This document shows, piece by piece, positions 1-7,523 of a stretch of 33,598 nucleotides of DNA. A model generated the notes under the pieces. It had not been told where the DNA came from. It searched no databases and saw only the letters and a list, made by a program, of their open reading frames with translations. The position numbers and the translations under genes were made by a program. Position 1 is the stretch's first letter. Each line of letters starts with the position of its first letter. The stretch is from Gammaproteobacteria bacterium Ga0077536 (GTDB lineage: Bacteria > Pseudomonadota > Gammaproteobacteria > Ga0077536), in contig LNEL01000011.1 in the NCBI GenBank assembly GCA_001464935.1, forward strand, positions 1 through 33,598, given 5' to 3'.

Positions 1-1
1 A

Positions 2-424
2 CTTGATGCCCGTTTTGGCGATGCGCGAGCAGAGCGCATGGCGCTGATGAATCGCAACATGGTGATATTCCCCAACCTCGTGCTGAACGACATCATGGCA
101 ATCACCGTGCGCACGTTCTTTCCGGCCGGCCCGGATCGCAATCTCGTCAATGCATGGACCCTCGCACCGCAGGAAGAATCGCCGGCGATGCGCGAACGCC
201 GCTTGTTCAATTTTCTCGAATTCCTCGGCCCTGGCGGCTTTGCAACCCCTGATGACTGCGAGGCGCTAGCGCTGTGTCAGCGCGGCTATGCGAACCTTGC
301 CGAGGCGGGCTGGAACGACATCTCGAAAGGCATGGGCAGTGCCGAGCCCAAGATTGACGACGAAGTCCAGATGCGGGTGTTCTGGCGCGAATGGAACCGG
401 CGCATGACGGGAGGCGGACAATGA
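2..424 (+). CDS. Rieske aromatic-ring-hydroxylating oxygenase, alpha subunit (C-terminal fragment)
   Basis: The gene enters from the left edge, open from base 2, and only the last 140 residues are visible. They match the C-terminal end of the catalytic domain of Rieske non-heme iron oxygenase large subunits: a beta-rich stretch with FPNLVLND, a long helix with [17 protein letters not shown], then TPDDCEAL. In this family the third iron ligand, an aspartate, lies in such a D-D-x-E segment (codons at about 251-256). The tail WNDISKGMG and FWREWNRRM is also typical. The Rieske cluster and the two histidine ligands lie outside the window. The stop overlaps the next start (ATGA), so it is translationally coupled to the beta subunit. 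The enzyme would dihydroxylate an aromatic ring using electrons from a ferredoxin/reductase not seen here. The substrate cannot be told. Confidence 0.88.
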   Translation, partial: LDARFGDARAERMALMNRNMVIFPNLVLNDIMAITVRTFFPAGPDRNLVNAWTLAPQEESPAMRERRLFNFLEFLGPGGFATPDDCEALALCQRGYANLAEAGWNDISKGMGSAEPKIDDEVQMRVFWREWNRRMTGGGQ

Positions 425-912
425 GCACCCTCAGCGTGACGAGAGCCGATCTCGAAGACTTCCTGTTCCACGAAGCGGCCCTGCTCGACAACTGGCAACT
501 CGATGACTGGCTGGCGCTGTTCGAAACCGGTGCGCGGTATCTGGTGCCGGCGGCCGGCGCGCCTGACGACGCCGACCCGGCAACCACCCTGTTCTACATC
601 GCCGATGATCACCACCGCCTGACCGAACGCATCAAGCGGCTCAAGAAGCCTTCCGCGCACGCCGAATTCCCGCATTCACGGTGCCGGCGTCTGGTCAGCA
701 ATGTGCGCATTCTCGGTGGCAGCGACGACTGCCTGCGCGTGACGTCGAACTACGTGACCTGGCGCAGCAGGATGGGCGTCACGCAGAATTTCTTCGGCCA
801 TCATGTCTACGAGATCAGAAAAACCGATACCGGACTGCGAATTCTCAACAAGACCTCGTTCATCGACGCGGATGACATCCGCGAACAGAACAAGGTCAGC
901 ATCATTCTGTGA
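421..912 (+). CDS. aromatic-ring-hydroxylating dioxygenase beta subunit
   Basis: A 163-residue protein, the usual size for ring-hydroxylating dioxygenase small subunits, which have a SnoaL/NTF2-like cone fold and support the alpha3beta3 hexamer. Family hallmarks are the N-terminal helix ([20 protein letters not shown]), the segment W-L-A-L-F with RYLVPA, the [14 protein letters not shown] segment, and the C-terminal strand with [12 protein letters not shown] chose ATG 421, which overlaps the alpha-subunit stop in an ATGA; an in-frame ATG at 391 would overlap alpha by 34 bases and adds residues not seen in the family. Its own stop overlaps the next start, so it lies in a tightly packed operon. 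The role is structural, with no catalytic residues expected. Confidence 0.9.
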   Translation: MSTLSVTRADLEDFLFHEAALLDNWQLDDWLALFETGARYLVPAAGAPDDADPATTLFYIADDHHRLTERIKRLKKPSAHAEFPHSRCRRLVSNVRILGGSDDCLRVTSNYVTWRSRMGVTQNFFGHHVYEIRKTDTGLRILNKTSFIDADDIREQNKVSIIL

Positions 913-1826
913 ACACCATGCCCGATTTCCGTTATCGTCGCCTCGGTTATGTCGCCCTGAACGTGAGTGATCTCGCGCGCTCCGGCGCGTTCTACGAAGA
1001 GATCGTCGGCCTGCAGCCATCCGGGGCAGCCCTCGCCGGAGAAAGACTCTACCGCTGCACGCAGCGTCATCATGATGTCGTGCTGCACCAGGCTGCAGCC
1101 CCGGGCCTGCGCCGGGTCGCCTGGGAGATGGAGTCGGCCGACGATCTCGAACGCCTCGAGCGCCATCTGCAGAGTCTGGGGATGCGGACCTTCGACGTCG
1201 CGGCTGAAGAGTGCGCGGCGTTGGGCCTCGCGCGCGCCGTTCGTGTGATAGAGCCTCATCTCGGCGCCGTGTTCGAGTATTTCCACACGATGGTGTCGGC
1301 CGCCACGTCGTACGTGCCGACGGTGACGAGAATCGCGCGCCTCGGCCACGTGGTCCTCGCCACGGACGCGCATGCCGACACCGAGCGCTTCTTTCTCGAC
1401 CAATTGAACTACCGGGCTTCTGATCGCATCGAGGGCGCTGTGACCTTCATGCGCTGCTGGCCTAATCCGTTGCACCATTCCTTCGGCCTCAGCAAAGGCT
1501 CAAGCAAGCGTCTGCATCACGTGAACTTCATGGTCACGGACATCGATGACGTCGGCAGGGCGATGTACCGCCTGAAGAAGCATGACGTCCCGATAGTTTT
1601 CGGGCCGGGCCGGCACCCACCGTCCGAGTCGATCTTTCTGTACTTTCTCGATCCCGATGAGCTGACTGTGGAGTTCAGTTTCGGGATGGAAGAGTTTCCA
1701 GAGATAGCACCCCGCGAGCCGCGACTGCTGCCGATGTCGCTGCAGTCGATCGACTACTGGGGCTCGGTGCCCGATCCACGCTTTGCCGCGCAGGGCGTGA
1801 TCGCGCCGCTGACAGAGCCCGCGTGA
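909..1826 (+). CDS. type I extradiol ring-cleavage dioxygenase (VOC family)
   Basis: 305 residues with two VOC modules (about 9-127 and 142-265), as in BphC-type 2,3-dihydroxybiphenyl/catechol dioxygenases. The metal triad seen in type I extradiol enzymes is present: His147 (LGHVVL), His204 (LHHVNF) and Glu255 (ELTVEF). Second-shell residues His190 and Tyr245 (LYFLDPDELTVE) are also in place, so it looks catalytically competent. It would open a catechol ring next to the diol using Fe(II) and O2. GTG 909 overlaps the beta-subunit stop; ATG 918 is an alternative start. It follows the dioxygenase and precedes a dehydrogenase, so the ring-cleavage substrate is probably the catechol made by this operon. 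A VOC enzyme with a non-cleavage role is less likely because the whole triad is kept. Confidence 0.85.
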   Translation: MNTMPDFRYRRLGYVALNVSDLARSGAFYEEIVGLQPSGAALAGERLYRCTQRHHDVVLHQAAAPGLRRVAWEMESADDLERLERHLQSLGMRTFDVAAEECAALGLARAVRVIEPHLGAVFEYFHTMVSAATSYVPTVTRIARLGHVVLATDAHADTERFFLDQLNYRASDRIEGAVTFMRCWPNPLHHSFGLSKGSSKRLHHVNFMVTDIDDVGRAMYRLKKHDVPIVFGPGRHPPSESIFLYFLDPDELTVEFSFGMEEFPEIAPREPRLLPMSLQSIDYWGSVPDPRFAAQGVIAPLTEPA

Positions 1827-2569
1827 TGACCGTCCTCAAGGGCAGGATTGCGATTATCACCGGCGCCGCCGAAGGCATCGGCAAGGCCATCGCGGAGCGC
1901 TTCGCCGCGGACGGCGCGCGGTTGGTGCTGGCCGATCTGAATCCGGCAGTCGAAGCCTTGGCGGCGGCACTGCCGACCGATGCGGTCGCGCTGGTGGGAG
2001 ACCTGAGCGTGCAGACGGTCGTGCAGTCGCTGGTCGAACTGGCGCGCGTGCGCTACGGCCGCATCGACATCCTCGTCAACAACGCCGGCGGCGGTGTCAT
2101 CCGGCCGTTCCTCGAGCACACGCCAGATACCTTGCGCCAGACGATCGACCGCAACCTGTGGACAGCGCTGTGGTGCTGTTACGAGGTCTTGCCGACAATG
2201 GTCGAGCAGCAGTACGGCCGCATCGTGAACGTTGGCGCGGACTCGGTGCGCAATGGCCTGCCGGAGCATGCGGCATACAACGCGGCAAAGGGCGGTGTTC
2301 ATGCATTGACGACCGGGCTGGCGCGCGAATTCGCGACACGCGGCATCACCGTCAATACCGTCGCCCCCTGCATGGTGGCGACGCCAATCGTGCAGAAACT
2401 GCTGGACGAGGACAACCCGTGGATCCGGCAGTTCAATGCCGTCATCCCGATGGGGCGGCCAGGCACCATGGCCGAGGTGGCCTCGATGGTCGCATACGTC
2501 GCGAGTGATGAAGCGAGCTTCGTGACGGGGCAGGTGATCAGCGTCAACGGCGGGAGCACGATGCTGTGA
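1823..2569 (+). CDS. SDR-family NAD(P)-dependent oxidoreductase, candidate cis-dihydrodiol dehydrogenase
   Basis: 248 residues, a classical short-chain dehydrogenase. The nucleotide-binding TGAAEGIG lies at about 13-20, an acidic residue (D38 in LADLN) at the end of beta2 suggests NAD(H), and NNAG is at 86-89. The catalytic set is N111, S141, Y152 and K156 (YNAAK). The C-terminal FVTGQVISVNGG closes the family pattern. The start is GTG 1823 overlapping the previous stop, or ATG 1826 directly after it. In an operon with a ring-hydroxylating oxygenase, the natural role is oxidation of the cis-dihydrodiol to the catechol, ahead of the extradiol enzyme. This role is inferred from context; SDRs are too alike to assign substrate from sequence. 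Confidence 0.82.
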   Translation: MMTVLKGRIAIITGAAEGIGKAIAERFAADGARLVLADLNPAVEALAAALPTDAVALVGDLSVQTVVQSLVELARVRYGRIDILVNNAGGGVIRPFLEHTPDTLRQTIDRNLWTALWCCYEVLPTMVEQQYGRIVNVGADSVRNGLPEHAAYNAAKGGVHALTTGLAREFATRGITVNTVAPCMVATPIVQKLLDEDNPWIRQFNAVIPMGRPGTMAEVASMVAYVASDEASFVTGQVISVNGGSTML

Positions 2570-2591
2570 ATATCAGCATGGCCCGGCGCAC

Positions 2592-3599
2592 ATGAATTCG
2601 TGCGACGCGGCGGCCGGCCTGATCGACGTCCACACGCATGTCGTGCCGGCCGAGTTTCCGGCGAATCCGTCGCCGGCGACGAACGCGCGCTGGCCGTGCA
2701 TGTGCGTGCAGGCCGCGGGGCAGCGCGTGTTGACGATCGATGGCAAGCCATTTCGTGCCGTCGATGCCCGGGCCTGGGAAGTCGACGCCAGACTCGCGAC
2801 GATGGATCGTGACGGTGTTGCGCTCCAGGTCCTTTCGCCGATGCCCGAACTGCTTTCCTACTGGTTTGACGAGCGCGACGCACTGTCGATGACGCATTAC
2901 GTCAACGCCACGCTGAGCGCCATGGTCGAGCGCGCGCCGTCGCGCTTTCGCGCCCTCGCGATGGTGCCGTTGCAGTATCCGGCGCTTGCCACGCGCGAAC
3001 TTTCCCGGGTGAAGGCCGAGGGTTTCGCGGGGGTGGAGATCGGCAGCAATATCAACGGAGTCGTGCCGGGCGATGCGCGTTTCATCGAGTTCTATGCCGA
3101 AGCCGAGCGTCTGGGTCTTGCGATCTTCGTCCACGCGCTCCATCCGATCGGCGCCGAGCGGCTGCAGGCGTTTCCCGATCTGGTGCCTTTCGCCGCTTTT
3201 CCACTGGATACTGGCCTGGCTGCGATATCGCTGATTCGGGCCGGCGTGCCCGAGCGCCTGCCCCGGCTGCGCATCGGATTCAGTCATGGCGGCGGTGCCA
3301 TCGTGCCGCTGGTGCATCGGCTGCATCAGGGGTGGTCGTTGAGCGGAGGCTTCGACGGGGCCTTGCCGCAGTCCCCGCATCACTATGCCGCGCACTTCTA
3401 TTACGACAGCCTCGTCTACGACGCCGGCTACCTGCGCTATTTGCTGGCAGAGTTCGCCCCCGGGCAGGGCTTCGTCGGCACCGACTATCCGTTTGCAATC
3501 GAGCAGACCGATCCCGCGGGTTTCGTGCGCACGGTCGGCACCGCCGACGCGAGCTCGCTGATTTGTGGCGCCGCAGCGCGGTTCCTCGGCGAAGCCTGA
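2592..3599 (+). CDS. amidohydrolase-family protein (ACMSD / aromatic decarboxylase type)
   Basis: 335 residues, an amidohydrolase_2 TIM barrel. Metal and catalytic positions match those of ACMSD (alpha-amino-beta-carboxymuconate semialdehyde decarboxylase) and related non-oxidative decarboxylases: D12-x-H14-x-H16 (IDVHTH), H181 (FVHALHP), H232 (GFSHGGG) and D298 (GTDYPF). The family removes a carboxylate from a ring-cleavage product or a phenolic acid; some members are hydratases, such as LigJ. It is the last gene of the operon, 22 bases after the SDR. ATG 2592 is used because ATG 2578 runs into a stop after five codons. Its presence hints that the pathway substrate carries a carboxyl group. 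Confidence 0.8.
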   Translation: MNSCDAAAGLIDVHTHVVPAEFPANPSPATNARWPCMCVQAAGQRVLTIDGKPFRAVDARAWEVDARLATMDRDGVALQVLSPMPELLSYWFDERDALSMTHYVNATLSAMVERAPSRFRALAMVPLQYPALATRELSRVKAEGFAGVEIGSNINGVVPGDARFIEFYAEAERLGLAIFVHALHPIGAERLQAFPDLVPFAAFPLDTGLAAISLIRAGVPERLPRLRIGFSHGGGAIVPLVHRLHQGWSLSGGFDGALPQSPHHYAAHFYYDSLVYDAGYLRYLLAEFAPGQGFVGTDYPFAIEQTDPAGFVRTVGTADASSLICGAAARFLGEA

Positions 3600-3612
3600 G
3601 GCCGAATCTTTA

Positions 3613-3640
3613 TTGACACAGACTTCAATAGGGCTAGCAT
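3613..3640 (+). promoter_or_regulatory. sigma-70 type promoter for the P450-tetR operon
   Basis: A perfect -35 TTGACA (3613-3618) is followed, after 16 bases, by TAGCAT (3635-3640), which keeps four of six -10 positions. It lies 62 bases upstream of the P450 start and is overlapped by the repeated TTCAATAG half-sites, which would allow repression. Assigned by inspection only. Confidence 0.55.
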
Positions 3641-3668
3641 GCAGGCCTATTGAAGCCTTGTTCAATAG
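3624..3668 (+). promoter_or_regulatory. three TTCAATAG half-sites, probable TetR operator
   Basis: TTCAATAG occurs at 3624-3631, inverted as CTATTGAA at 3647-3654, and again direct at 3661-3668. The last two form a perfect 8-bp inverted repeat with a 6-base spacer. The first two form an inverted repeat extendable to 10 bp (CTTCAATAGG / CCTATTGAAG, 3623-3632 and 3646-3655). The sites straddle and follow the -10 of the promoter in front of the P450. The TetR-family protein encoded two genes on (4925-5560) is the obvious candidate ligand-responsive repressor. Confidence 0.6.
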
Positions 3669-3701
3669 TCAGCGCCGACCGGCCCAGCCGGGGAGATCCC
3701 G

Positions 3702-4922
3702 ATGACCCAGCGTCACCCGACCGCGAGCGATTCGCCCTACGCGAACTACAGTCCGGTCGATCCGGCCGTGCGTGCCAATCCCTATCCGTATTACGCGTGG
3801 CTGCGCCAGCATGCACCGGTGAAGTACGTGGCGGCGATGAATGCCTATGCGGTGAGCCGGCATGAGGACGTGCGCACGGTGTTGCTCGATCACGTGCGTT
3901 TCTCGTCCGACCCGCTGATCCAGATCGCTTTCAGCGAGTACAACCCGGCGCCCGCAGCGCGCTATCTGATTTCATCCGACCCGCCTGAACACAGCCGCAT
4001 GCGCGCGCTCGTCAACAAGGCGTTCTCGAAGCGCGGGCTGACCGAGATGCGTCCCGAGATCGAGCGCACCGTCGGTCGTCTGCTCGATGCGATCGGTGAG
4101 GCGCGCGAGTTCGAGTTCATCGAAGCCTTCGCCTCGCCGCTGCCGGTGTCGGTCGTGGCCGACATCCTCGGCATCGAGACCGAGCGGCATGCGGATTTCC
4201 GGCGCTGGTCCAACAACGTGACCGCCGGCGGTGACGACAGCCGGATGAGCGAGGCCCAGCGCGCCCGGATGCACCAGGATACCCGCGACTTCCGCGCCTA
4301 CATGCTCGACAAGATCGACACCGTGCGACGTCAGCCGCAGGACAATCTGATTTCCGATCTCGTGCGCGCAGAGGAGGGCGGCGAACGTCTGACCGCTGAC
4401 GAAGTGCTGGCGATGTGCGTGCTGCTGCTGATCGCCGGCAACGAGACCACGACCAGCCTGCTCGCGAATGCGCTGATCTGTCTGCGCGAGTTTCCGGAAC
4501 AGGAAGCGCTGATCCGCGCCGACCGGGCCCTGATCCCCGCGTTCGTCGACGAGAGCCTGCGCTACCTGTCGCCGATCCAGTTGCTGTTCCGCCGCGCCAC
4601 GCGCGACACCGAAGTCGCAGGCGTGCAGATCCCGAAAGACGCAATCGTGATGCCGATGTATGCCAGCGCGAACCACGATGAAACAGTGTTCGCAGAGCCC
4701 GCGCGCCTCAACGTGCAGCGCACCGATTTGCGCAAGCATGTTGCGTTCGGCTGGGGCGTGCACATGTGTCTCGGCAAGGCGTTGTCGCGGCTCGAAGGAG
4801 CCATCGCGCTGAACGCGCTGTTCGATCGCTACCCGCGACTCGACATCACCGTTCCGGCCTACGACTGGTGCGATGCGTTCTATCTGCGCAGCCCGAAGAG
4901 GCTGCCGGTCCGGCGCGGCTGA
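3702..4922 (+). CDS. cytochrome P450
   Basis: 406 residues, the usual length of soluble bacterial class I P450s. Visible hallmarks: the I-helix oxygen-activation motif AGNETT (245-250), the K-helix ExxR (E284-S-L-R287), and the heme loop FGWGVHMCLG (349-358) with the axial thiolate Cys356. The C-helix region has SSDPPEHSRMRALVNKAF. It carries out NAD(P)H-dependent monooxygenation and needs a ferredoxin and a reductase, neither of which is adjacent. ATG 3702 is preceded by a purine-rich GGGGAG ribosome site. It is the first gene after the palindromic operator and is followed within 2 bases by the TetR gene. The substrate is unknown; the neighbouring aromatic-catabolism operon makes a catabolic hydroxylation likely. 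Confidence 0.93.
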   Translation: MTQRHPTASDSPYANYSPVDPAVRANPYPYYAWLRQHAPVKYVAAMNAYAVSRHEDVRTVLLDHVRFSSDPLIQIAFSEYNPAPAARYLISSDPPEHSRMRALVNKAFSKRGLTEMRPEIERTVGRLLDAIGEAREFEFIEAFASPLPVSVVADILGIETERHADFRRWSNNVTAGGDDSRMSEAQRARMHQDTRDFRAYMLDKIDTVRRQPQDNLISDLVRAEEGGERLTADEVLAMCVLLLIAGNETTTSLLANALICLREFPEQEALIRADRALIPAFVDESLRYLSPIQLLFRRATRDTEVAGVQIPKDAIVMPMYASANHDETVFAEPARLNVQRTDLRKHVAFGWGVHMCLGKALSRLEGAIALNALFDRYPRLDITVPAYDWCDAFYLRSPKRLPVRRG

Positions 4923-4924
4923 TC

Positions 4925-5560
4925 GTGGCGGCGCCCAGGGTCAGGCGGCCTCGCGGCATTCGTGCAGTCCGCATGTCGCCGGCCGCGCGCCGCGAGCAGC
5001 TGCTCGACTGCGCGCTGCGCACCTTCGCGCACAAAGGGCTCGGCGAAACGCGCCACACCGATCTGGCGCAGCTCGCCGGGGTCGCGCTGCCCACCGCGTT
5101 TCATTATTACCCGACGCGCGCGGACATGACCGACGCGGTGCTCGACGAAGTGTCGCGTTTCCTGATCGACGACATCGTCGTGCCTCATTTCAACTCCGGC
5201 GTGCCGGCCCCGCAGGCGATCGAACGCGTCCTGATGACCTTCTGCGATGCAATCGACACCCATCCCGATCATGTCCGCGTGTGGCTGGAATGGAGCGTGG
5301 CGCTGCGCGACGGCCTGTGGGAGCGCTATCTCGTGTTCTACCGCAAGGCGCTCGACGGTATCGGGCGCCTGCTCGCGCGCGGGGCGGCGGAAGGTTCAAT
5401 CGCCCCGCATCTCAACCGCGATGACGCGGCCCGCGTGATCGTCGGGCTGGCGCACATGATCGTGCAGATGCGGCTATCGGGCAGTTCGCGCGAGCAGGTC
5501 GTGCAGACCGTTCATTCACTCGTGCAGGGATACCTGCAGCCCAGGCCCGAACAGGCCTGA
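4925..5560 (+). CDS. TetR/AcrR-family transcriptional regulator
   Basis: About 211 residues from GTG 4925, two bases after the P450 stop. An ATG at 4973 would give 195 residues. I prefer the GTG because it includes the basic arm RRPRGIR common in front of TetR helix-turn-helix domains, but neither start has a good ribosome site. The DNA-binding domain spans about 22-68 (REQLLDCALRTFAHKG, then TDLAQLAGVALPTAFHYYPT), with the family's typical tail. The rest is the all-helical ligand and dimerisation domain. It probably represses its own operon through the TTCAATAG sites at 3624-3668, releasing on binding a pathway compound (inferred). Confidence 0.88.
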   Translation: MAAPRVRRPRGIRAVRMSPAARREQLLDCALRTFAHKGLGETRHTDLAQLAGVALPTAFHYYPTRADMTDAVLDEVSRFLIDDIVVPHFNSGVPAPQAIERVLMTFCDAIDTHPDHVRVWLEWSVALRDGLWERYLVFYRKALDGIGRLLARGAAEGSIAPHLNRDDAARVIVGLAHMIVQMRLSGSSREQVVQTVHSLVQGYLQPRPEQA

Positions 5561-5588
5561 CGCCTCATTCACGTTTCAGGAGAAGACG

Positions 5589-6302
5589 ATGCACCTTGGA
5601 TATCTCGATGCAATGCGCACGGTCGACATCGAACCCGCGCGGCGCGGCTTTCTGCGCCGGGCCGGCGCCACCCTGTTGACGGCGGCTGCGGCCGGCGTAG
5701 TCGCCGACGACAGCGCGGTGCGCGGCTTCAAGGGTGAGGGGCGCATGAACATGTCGACCGGCGAAGACTGGATCGACACCTTCTTCAACGGCGGTGCCGA
5801 GGCCATCGTGCATTTCTACGCCGAGGACTTCGTGTTCGAGGACGTGACGCTGTTCCAGACGATCGACAACAAGGACGATCTCTATCGTGCCTTTCTGCCG
5901 TTCGACAATGCGGGGCCGGATTCGCCCGCTGGCATCCATCAGTTCGACGTGATTCGCTACGACGGCGGCGCGGCGGGCGAACATCGTGGCGTCAGGCGCA
6001 GCGCGATGCCGGAGAACTACACCCCCGAGTTGTGGCAACTCTGGAGCACGGACACCCTGGCCGGTGCCGGCTACGACTACGATGAATGGGCGGTGATGAA
6101 CTGGGTGTGGAAGGCCACGCACAACATGGACTTTCTCGGCATGCCGGCCAAGGGCAAGACGACTCACTGCCGTGGCATCACGTTCCACCTTTACCGGGAG
6201 CGTCGCATCGTGCGCGAGTTCACGCACTGGAACTTTCGCGATGTCGGCGTTCAGCTCGGCGCAATGGCGCCGCAGGAGAAGTTCTGGCTCGCGAAACCCT
6301 GA
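5589..6302 (+). CDS. SnoaL/NTF2-like protein with twin-arginine signal
   Basis: 237 residues. The N-terminus carries a likely Tat signal: ARRGFLRRAG (R18-R19-x-F-L) followed by a short hydrophobic alanine-rich segment to about residue 38, so export of a folded protein to the periplasm is suggested. The mature part resembles SnoaL-like / ester-cyclase NTF2-fold proteins (DWIDTFFNGGAEAIVHFYAE, then VFEDVTL, and the closing FHLYRERRIVREFTHWN). Such proteins act as isomerases, cyclases, hydratases or small-molecule binders; no function can be assigned. AGGAG lies 6-7 bases before ATG 5589, so the long N-terminus is credible; ATG 5613 is the next option and keeps the signal. It follows tetR by 28 bases and is last before a terminator. 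Confidence 0.72.
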   Translation: MHLGYLDAMRTVDIEPARRGFLRRAGATLLTAAAAGVVADDSAVRGFKGEGRMNMSTGEDWIDTFFNGGAEAIVHFYAEDFVFEDVTLFQTIDNKDDLYRAFLPFDNAGPDSPAGIHQFDVIRYDGGAAGEHRGVRRSAMPENYTPELWQLWSTDTLAGAGYDYDEWAVMNWVWKATHNMDFLGMPAKGKTTHCRGITFHLYRERRIVREFTHWNFRDVGVQLGAMAPQEKFWLAKP

Positions 6303-6335
6303 CAGGCCTGGCGAGTCATTGCCGCCTCCAGGCAT

Positions 6336-6367
6336 AAAAAAGGCGCCCTTGAGGGCGCCTTTTTTTT
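6336..6367. terminator. bidirectional rho-independent terminator
   Basis: A-run (6336-6341), an inverted repeat GGCGCCC-TTGA-GGGCGCC (6342-6359), then eight T residues (6360-6367). It reads as an intrinsic terminator on both strands and lies between the end of the plus-strand SnoaL-like gene and the end of the minus-strand RRM gene, so it can serve both convergent units. Confidence 0.93.
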
Positions 6368-6390
6368 GCGTTCCGAAGAACGCTCAGGCT

Positions 6391-6663
6391 TCAGTATGCA
6401 CTGCGGCCCGAGGAGCGCGCTTCACGCGGCTTCGCTTCGTTGACGCGCATGTTGCGTCCCTGCAGCGGATGCTCGTTCAGCGTCTTGATGGCCGCGAGGG
6501 CCTGCGAATTATTCGGCATTTCGACGAATGCAAAGCCCTTGGACTGACCCGAGAACTTGTCCATGATGACTGATGCAGTCGACACGTCGCCGGAGGCGGA
6601 GAACAGGCCATGGAGATCAGCGTCTGTGACGCCATAGGCCAAATTTCCAACATATATATTCAT
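6391..6663 (-). CDS. small RRM-domain RNA-binding protein
   Basis: 90 residues, essentially one RNA-recognition motif. RNP2 is IYVGNL (residues 3-8) and RNP1 is KGFAFVEM (about 42-49), with the aromatic residues that stack on RNA bases, followed by a short basic tail (KPREARSSGRSAY). It matches the cold-inducible Rbp-type single-RRM proteins of cyanobacteria and many proteobacteria, thought to act as RNA chaperones. It is a lone gene, converging on the bidirectional terminator. The start ATG (6663) is unambiguous because the RRM begins at residue 2. The leader is relatively AT-rich compared with the surroundings; no clear promoter was found. Confidence 0.93.
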   Translation of the reverse strand: MNIYVGNLAYGVTDADLHGLFSASGDVSTASVIMDKFSGQSKGFAFVEMPNNSQALAAIKTLNEHPLQGRNMRVNEAKPREARSSGRSAY

Positions 6664-6746
6664 TCAAATCTCACAACAAAATAGGGTGTGCCTTGTCAGT
6701 CGTCTCGACGCGCGGAGTCAATGGCACAAGTCTGCCGCGCACCGAC

Positions 6747-6763
6747 TTGCCGTCAGACGGCAA
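6747..6763. repeat. 17-bp palindrome upstream of the RRM gene
   Basis: TTGCCGTC-A-GACGGCAA: perfect 8-bp arms around one central base, about 84 bases upstream of the RRM gene start. The short spacing favours a protein-binding dyad over an RNA hairpin. No known regulator's consensus is recognised. Confidence 0.4.
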
Positions 6764-6971
6764 ATTCGTGGTCGTCAATGAAGTTCCGGTGAGAGGTGTG
6801 TCAGCGGGAGGCTTGATTGCGAAGAGCTGCGCTGCCTCGATGGCCGCGCAGTCAGGTGTTGAGGGCCATACTATGCTTCATGCGCCAACAAAGACAGCGA
6901 AATCGCAATTTAATTTTGATTTGCACTGCACGGCTGCTTTGCATGGCGCGTGGCCTTGATGTCGATGAGAG

Positions 6972-7041
6972 CAATCGTGTCTGCGCATCCGTATCGACAT
7001 GGCATCGATCCTCGCTGCGCAGAGCGGCGCAGACACGATTG
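6972..7041. repeat. 70-base long inverted repeat
   Basis: A perfect 15-bp inverted repeat (CAATCGTGTCTGCGC at 6972-6986 and its complement at 7027-7041) encloses a 40-base loop. The loop has its own small dyad, ATCGA...TCGAT. No T-run follows on either strand, so it is not a terminator. It could be a structured RNA, a REP-like element or a protein site; nothing in the window decides. Confidence 0.6.
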
Positions 7042-7328
7042 GGCACCGACTGCGCAAATGCGCGAGTGAGTTCCTCCGCAATGCCCGAATACCCGGCAAA
7101 TCGGCATAATATGGACGAACAGGAATTCAGGCGCGTGTCATGCGCCGCGCGTTCGCCAGCGAGCGGGGCCTCTGGGCTTGCGGCGGTCGCAACGGCGGCC
7201 AGCGTTGATGTGGCCAACGCCGTGTCGGCGACAGCACCGATATTCCAGTCGCGGCCGGGCCCGGCGCACACCTGACCGAAACGCGCCGGCCTGCGCCTCA
7301 TCATCAATCTCAATCAGTGGAGGCACGA

Positions 7329-7523
7329 GTGGAAAAAAAGCCCGAAACGTGGGAATTCGAGATCACCGGCAAAGTGCTGCGCAACGGCAAGGAGCACTTC
7401 GTGTCGATCAGCGGCAACAACAAGATCGCAACCGATCATCGCGTCGATGACGGCAAGGCAAAGCGGGTGCTCGCCGGGCGGCTGACCTCGAAGGCATTCG
7501 CCGATCTACTGCTGGGCGTCTGA
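7329..7523 (+). CDS. small hypothetical protein, 64 aa
   Basis: 64 residues starting at GTG 7329, chosen because GGAGG (7319-7323) sits 5 bases upstream; an in-frame GTG at 7317 lies on top of that ribosome site. The protein has a regular beta-like pattern (WEFEITGKVLRNGKEHFVSI) and then a Lys/Arg-containing helix (GKAKRVLAGRLTSKAFADLL). I do not recognise the family. Reading-frame composition is unlike the neighbouring non-coding DNA, with lysine codons AAG/AAA and few Arg/Ser runs, which supports a real gene. It stands alone between two gene-poor stretches. Confidence 0.6.
   Translation: MEKKPETWEFEITGKVLRNGKEHFVSISGNNKIATDHRVDDGKAKRVLAGRLTSKAFADLLLGV

Larger units (their letters stand above)
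6664..7328. other. gene-free stretch of 665 bases
   Basis: No open frame here has a recognisable product or convincing codon use; the frames that are open are rich in Arg, Ser and Cys, as expected of non-coding high-GC DNA. It serves as the upstream region of the minus-strand RRM gene and of the small plus-strand gene at 7329. It contains a 17-bp palindrome (6747-6763) and a long inverted repeat (6972-7041), listed separately. Confidence 0.6.

Noticed and set aside
2544..3665. Long minus-strand open frame (373 codons) over the amidohydrolase gene
   Set aside because: It is antisense to a gene with complete metal-binding motifs and is His/Arg/Gly-rich; a typical shadow in high-GC DNA.
3972..4763. 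263-codon minus-strand open frame over the P450
   Set aside because: No recognisable product; antisense to a complete P450.
6722..6738. TGGCACAAGTCTGCC as a sigma-54 promoter
   Set aside because: The GG to GC spacing is one base short of the required ten.
6693..7313. Open frames in the region upstream of the small 64-aa gene
   Set aside because: No ribosome sites, no domains, overlapping frames on both strands of similar quality, and they cross the 70-base inverted repeat.
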